Shown: in pieces, positions 60,112-64,000 of the stretch
Numbering within the stretch: the stretch's first letter is position 1
Layout of the letters: every line of letters begins with the position of its first letter
NCBI GenBank assembly: GCA_006386115.1
Contig: VFIW01000083.1
Coordinates: 124,001-188,000 of the forward strand
Reading direction: 5' to 3'
Length of the DNA: 64,000 nucleotides
From: Globisporangium splendens
Taxonomy: Eukaryota > Oomycota > Peronosporomycetes > Pythiales > Pythiaceae
Made by a program: the position numbers and the translations under genes
The notes under the pieces: generated by a model
The model's input: only the letters and a program-made list of their open reading frames with translations
What the model was told of the DNA's origin: nothing
Database searches by the model: none

Positions 60112-61824
60112 ATGGCGGCGCTGCGGGAGCTCGTGGAAAAGCGCAACGTCCGCTCGATCCTCTTCCAGTTCTCGCGCGCTACGGCAACCAACGTGTTCTG
60201 GAGCAGCGAGGCGCCGCAGGTTCGCAACGCGCATGCTTGCATGGGTGTACGTATTGCTGCGTACAGAGTGCTCATTGTGTTCTCTCTCTTTCTCCTTCTT
60301 GCAATGCTGCCTGTTCTGCAGATCCTTCGAGCCTTGAAAATGTATGTGCTGGTGCACGGAGTACGTTGAGCTTGTGGTATTTCCTTCTGGTGGTCTGACA
60401 ATGAATGCTGTTGTGAACTTGCCATCAATACACTGCGCACAGCCACGGCTTTCGCTTGGGGTACATTGGCGAGCAATGGACGGACGAGGTACGGGTGAGT
60501 GAGTGCGGCAATGAATCAACACATGCATTTCGTGGACTGAATCCACTACGTTGTCTTTCGATGCAGTTAAGGAAGCATGACAGTGAGATTGGGTCGGCTT
60601 TTGACTTTGTCCAGTACGGCAAAGAGGTACGAAACGATGCATCTTGCGCTTCGCTGGTGATATTCATCATGAGAATGAGTTGTAACTGATATTTACGCAT
60701 TGTGCTTCTGTAAGATCGGTGCATCAGCACTGTACTCTCGCGCTGCTGAGAGCCTAAACGTACCGCTCCAGCGAACTGTACTTGTGACGGAGCAAGGCAT
60801 TGCAGACAACGATGCATTCGAATTCCGCAAAATGGCGACTGCCGTCATAGATATCAGTGCCGATGCTCCCGACCAGCCAGCTCAACAGCTAGCAAAGTTC
60901 ACGAAAGGTATGACGTCTTCTCTTAGTGACAAGGATGCAATACCTATGGCAGATCAGTTGATTTTTGTGATACATGCATAAAACCACGTGCTGCCTTGTA
61001 GATTTGCTGAGCATCGACAACTGCCTGGACACGTCAGAGCGCTGCTTCGGTCCCTTCCGCGTGCGGTTTTCCCAGATCTTCTACGAGAGCCCGCTGTCGT
61101 TCGCGCTCGTCAATCTCAAGCCGATCGTTCCAGGTAGTCTTTCTCAAAAGCACAGCGATGCTTTATGCTTTCGAATTAGACTCATCAATTTGCATCGCTT
61201 TGTGTTTGCGAGTAGGCCATGTCCTGGTAATCCCCAAACGGTGCGTGGATCGCTTTCAACAGCTCGATGTCGATGAAGTGGCGGACATTTGGTACACTGC
61301 TCAGGTGCGTGATACCTCGGCTTTCGCGCCGACATTTCCATGCAATAACGAATAGCTGGCTGACACGCTGTTGCTGTGCTTTGTAGCTTGTTGGCAAAAC
61401 GATCGAAAAGCATTTTGGGGCCAGCTCTCTCACATTCGCGATTCAGGTAGACACGAAGCGACTTTGATGATGCGTTCTCGGATGAAACTTTTCCAACAAA
61501 TTGACTGCTCTGTAGGACGGTGAAGCTGCTGGCCAGACAGTGAGGCATGTGCACATCCACATTTTACCGCGTGCACCAGCAGATTTTGTGAACAACGACG
61601 ACATTTACACCGAGGTATGCGCGAAAAGCTCAGACTGTGGTCATCTTATAGGGCTATGCTGATTTACACATGTTGACTTCCTGTATACTACCTACTCGGA
61701 ACAGATCGAGAAACATGAGCGAAGCCTCAAAGTGGACAATGAAACGCGAACTCCCCATAGCGAAGACGAAATGGCCCTCGAAGCCTCCACGCTTCGCCAA
61801 CTTTTCCCAAGTCACTTGAACTGA
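60112..61824 (+). CDS. FHIT-type diadenosine polyphosphate hydrolase with degenerate HAD-like N-terminal domain
   Basis: Ten exons: 60112-60219, 60322-60341, 60443-60488, 60567-60626, 60715-60907, 61002-61133, 61216-61304, 61387-61446, 61516-61614 and 61705-61824, giving 308 residues with consistent phases. The C-terminal half is [42 protein letters not shown], and the catalytic HIT motif HVHIHIL. FHIT enzymes cleave Ap3A or Ap4A to AMP plus ADP or ATP. The first 165 residues resemble a haloacid-dehalogenase fold ([39 protein letters not shown]). However, where DxD nucleophile residues are expected it reads FQFSRAT, so that part should be catalytically dead. The second exon is only 20 bases long. 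Confidence 0.85.
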
Positions 61825-62647
61825 GAGAGCAATCAAGGGTAGCTGCTTCATAATGAAATGTGTTCATCGTCATGGATCACATACTATCGGTACACCAGTG
61901 CTGAAACTGCATTCACATGCATTTTTAACTCGTGGACACTGACCATGGGGCAATGTCCAACGCGTAAGAGCAGTAGCAAGAACGTGAGTCTTTGTAGTTC
62001 TTGCTATTCTGCGATTTTCCAAGTCACCCGCATCCGCTATTACAATTGGTAGCACTTGCTTGGACGTCAGTGTCAATGCTGCTGGGCAACCAGACGCACA
62101 ATATTTGTGCCCATTCGAGGTCCCAGGAAGTCGAGTCAATTTTTCGAATTGCTTCGATGGATGGATGTGATGAAAGGTCAGACCTTCACTTGCACAGACA
62201 ATGAGGCTCCCACATCACATGGGTTCTCGAGTCGGGAGAGTGTGGGTTTCGCCCACATGGGTTTTACCACCTCTTCCGAACCCACCCACTACCTACAGTT
62301 CGGGACACATTAACATGTGTCACTCAGGAACACTGTACGTAGCCACTTGCATATCAGCCAATAGGACTAAGCCGTTAAGATTTAATCCCATTGGAACTGG
62401 ACATCCGACTATCTACCAATCGGAGACACCGCAGGAACAACCCATCAGATTTACACTTCAAACCTTAAGATTTCAATTCACTTCTCTTTTTGCACGTTAC
62501 CGCGCAAAGCTCCCTCCCTTCTCTCTGTGCGCAGCGTTACTGTGAGAGGGCGCTGTTCCAAACAGTCCCTCAAACACGGCACACACGCTTGTGCCAGAGG
62601 AAACGTCTCCCGACTTGGAGGGAGGAAGGAAGACTTGAGGGCTTGGT
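61825..62647. other. Intergenic region before a retroelement
   Basis: No gene is supported. The FHIT 3' end and the outer edge of the retroelement lie at its two ends. Short imperfect repeats of GGGTTT/ACCCAC type occur near 62215-62290. Confidence 0.45.
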
Positions 62648-63149
62648 TGTAAAATTGCAACTGAATTAAAATGCTTATGGTTCCTGTCGCTACATGTAAA
62701 TGAACCCCAAGGGATCCTACAGGTTTTATAACTAAAACCTAAACATACACAATAAAACCTATGAATCTGATATATAAAACCTTGGGTACACTGAGGTTGA
62801 ACCTACGGGATCTCCTGGAAACTTGAACTTGAAGTCCCGTGGAAAATTCCCTGCAAAGTGATTGGCTCGCGCCACACTTTAGGTGGCAGAGACACGTCGG
62901 TCTCATCACCAGTGCAGTTTCCCAAGTAGGAACCATCACTCAGTACTTGATTAGTACATGGATGTCATCGCTCTGTACTGATTAGTACATGTGAACAACA
63001 TTCTGCACTGATCAGCACAGAGAGCGCTCGTGACGTCATGGGATGACGTCACATGTGCATGTGGGGATTGTCGTACTGTAATCCCTTTGTTAATTGTCTC
63101 TCCACAATGCACACTGAAGGTGGTGTGTGGCACACTAGATCTGGGAACA
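62648..63149 (-). repeat. Probable 3' LTR of Ty3/gypsy element, with core related to the copia LTR
   Basis: Borders are tentative. On the minus strand a purine-rich AAGGTGGATC is followed by TGTTCCCAG (start near 63149), and the region may end at TTTTACA near 62648. It lies directly after the gypsy pol ORF. The part at about 62660-62930 matches the copia LTR in this window in the same order: GTGTCTCTGCC, AGCCAATCACTTT, ACTTCAAGTTCAAG, GTACCCAAGGTTTTATATATCA, CCCTTGGGGT, TGTAGCGA. It could instead be a diverged solo copia LTR lying next to the gypsy element. The part at 62940-63030 has three imperfect copies of a GTACTGATTAGTAC-like unit. Confidence 0.55.
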
Positions 63150-63158
63150 GATCCACCT

Positions 63159-63998
63159 TCATGTAATGGCTAGGTATAACCCATTACATGGAGTCGGTGA
63201 AGGACCAGTCCTTGGACGTCCTACAACTCTTGTACGCCGAGAAGAATCTCCAAAGCGATGAGCTGTTTGCTCTTCGCAATCAAGTGGAGAGTCTTCAAGA
63301 TCAGCTTGGTCGTCTACAAAAGACTTCGTAGGATCAGCTGATCCGCTTGGAAGGTAAGGCTTCAGTCTACCCACATAAAATGTCGGGTGTAGACGCATGC
63401 GTGTAGGTATGTCTAGCGTATAGGCATCACCATTGCATTTCACTACCTTGAACGGTCCAATGAACCTTGGCAGAAGCTTCGAGCTTCCCAGGTTGGACAC
63501 TGCGTGTTCAGGTAGGTTCGCCGTGCTAAGTAATACAAGATCATTGATCTTATACACTTGCTTGTTCTTCCTTCCGCTCTTGTCTGCTTGTTCCTTTTGC
63601 AGATCCTGAGCCTTCGCGATTGCGTCTCGAACAAACCTCACAACGGCTTGTCTCCTCACAACAAAGTCATCGACTTGCTGCTCTTCACGACTTGTTAGGT
63701 CGTCGAGGGGTTTCATCGAGTCAAAATTGGCTTTTAACTCGGCAACAGCATTCAGGTCATACGACGACTGCGGCTTATTGCCTTTAGCCGTAGTCCCTCC
63801 CTCACTTAAGGTAGAGACCTCACCCATTATGGAAACAGGCACTCGAGGATGAATGCCATAGTTCACATAAAATGGAGAGTGACCCGTCGAGACATGCGTG
63901 GAGTTGTTCAACGCAAACTCGGCAAGAGGGAGAAACTCACTCCACTCTTTGAAAGACGTTGCGTAGCTTCGCAACACGTCTTCAAGGACACGATTCAC
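63159..63998 (-). CDS. Ty3/gypsy polyprotein, C-terminal part (integrase end), cut by window edge
   Basis: About 279 codons, open to the right edge. The sequence has the end of the integrase core (EWSEFLPLAEFALNNSTHVS, TGHSPFYVNYGIHPRVP) and the gypsy-type integrase C-terminal domain (LLPRFIGPFKVVKCNGDAYT, LHPTFYVGRLKPYLPSG). No chromodomain is obvious after it. The frame is uninterrupted, so the element may be intact beyond the window. It is transcribed leftward, with its 3' LTR expected at 62650-63150. Confidence 0.88.
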   Translation of the reverse strand: MNRVLEDVLRSYATSFKEWSEFLPLAEFALNNSTHVSTGHSPFYVNYGIHPRVPVSIMGEVSTLSEGGTTAKGNKPQSSYDLNAVAELKANFDSMKPLDDLTSREEQQVDDFVVRRQAVVRFVRDAIAKAQDLQKEQADKSGRKNKQVYKINDLVLLSTANLPEHAVSNLGSSKLLPRFIGPFKVVKCNGDAYTLDIPTRMRLHPTFYVGRLKPYLPSGSADPTKSFVDDQADLEDSPLDCEEQTAHRFGDSSRRTRVVGRPRTGPSPTPCNGLYLAIT

Positions 63999-64000
63999 TC

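Overview
This window looks like nuclear DNA of an oomycete (water-mould stramenopile). The evidence is short GT-AG introns throughout, families typical of that group (membrane proteins with cytosolic-style LRR tails, choline-transporter-like tandem pairs, Dcr2/PAP29-like phosphatases), and above all an RNA-dependent RNA polymerase fused to a Dicer-type helicase, an arrangement I recall from Phytophthora. I cannot name a genus. There are no bacterial features, CRISPR arrays or RNA genes that I can support. Exon borders below were read by eye from splice signals, reading frame and phase; in the genes where I summed the exons, the coding lengths come out as whole codons.

Layout. 1-4814 (-): a giant signalling protein, PH-VPS9-PDZ-ankyrin-RasGEF, running off the left edge. 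6980-8493 (-): EMC2. 8750-11753 (-): a cluster of secreted metallophosphoesterases, two complete genes with a truncated copy between them. 13169-15005 (+): class II histone deacetylase with an added C-terminal domain. 15938-20401 (+): intronless glutamine-dependent carbamoyl-phosphate synthase. 20907-23033 (-): multi-pass membrane LRR protein. 23214-34378 (-): a very large FN3/EGF-type surface protein gene that is broken by frameshifts and by a full-length Ty1/copia element (27581-32381) with a 5-bp target duplication. 35167-37234 (-): AGC protein kinase. 37859-46206 (-): zinc domain-helicase-RdRP-nucleotidyltransferase fusion. 46582-47796 (-): mitochondrial-type CBS-pair protein. 48715-51979 (-): EMC1. 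52634-56069 (+): LRR protein with about one repeat per exon. 56150-57734 and 58246-59838 (-): two choline-transporter-like paralogues. 60112-61824 (+): FHIT hydrolase with a degenerate HAD-like N-terminal domain. 62650-64000 (-): 3' end of a Ty3/gypsy element, whose LTR-like region resembles the copia LTR.

The most interesting locus is 37859-46206. One 2758-residue protein carries the polymerase and the nucleotidyltransferase that form separate subunits of the RNA-dependent RNA polymerase complexes of fission yeast and Tetrahymena, plus a Dicer/RIG-I-type helicase and an N-terminal zinc domain resembling the RIG-I RNA-end sensor. It would be a self-contained amplifier and tailing enzyme for small-RNA silencing. 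Other notable points are a copia element whose start codon lies inside a primer site matching the anticodon loop of initiator tRNA-Met, the dead-HAD/FHIT fusion, the combined Rab5/Ras exchange factor, and two subunits of the same ER membrane complex (EMC1, EMC2) in one window.
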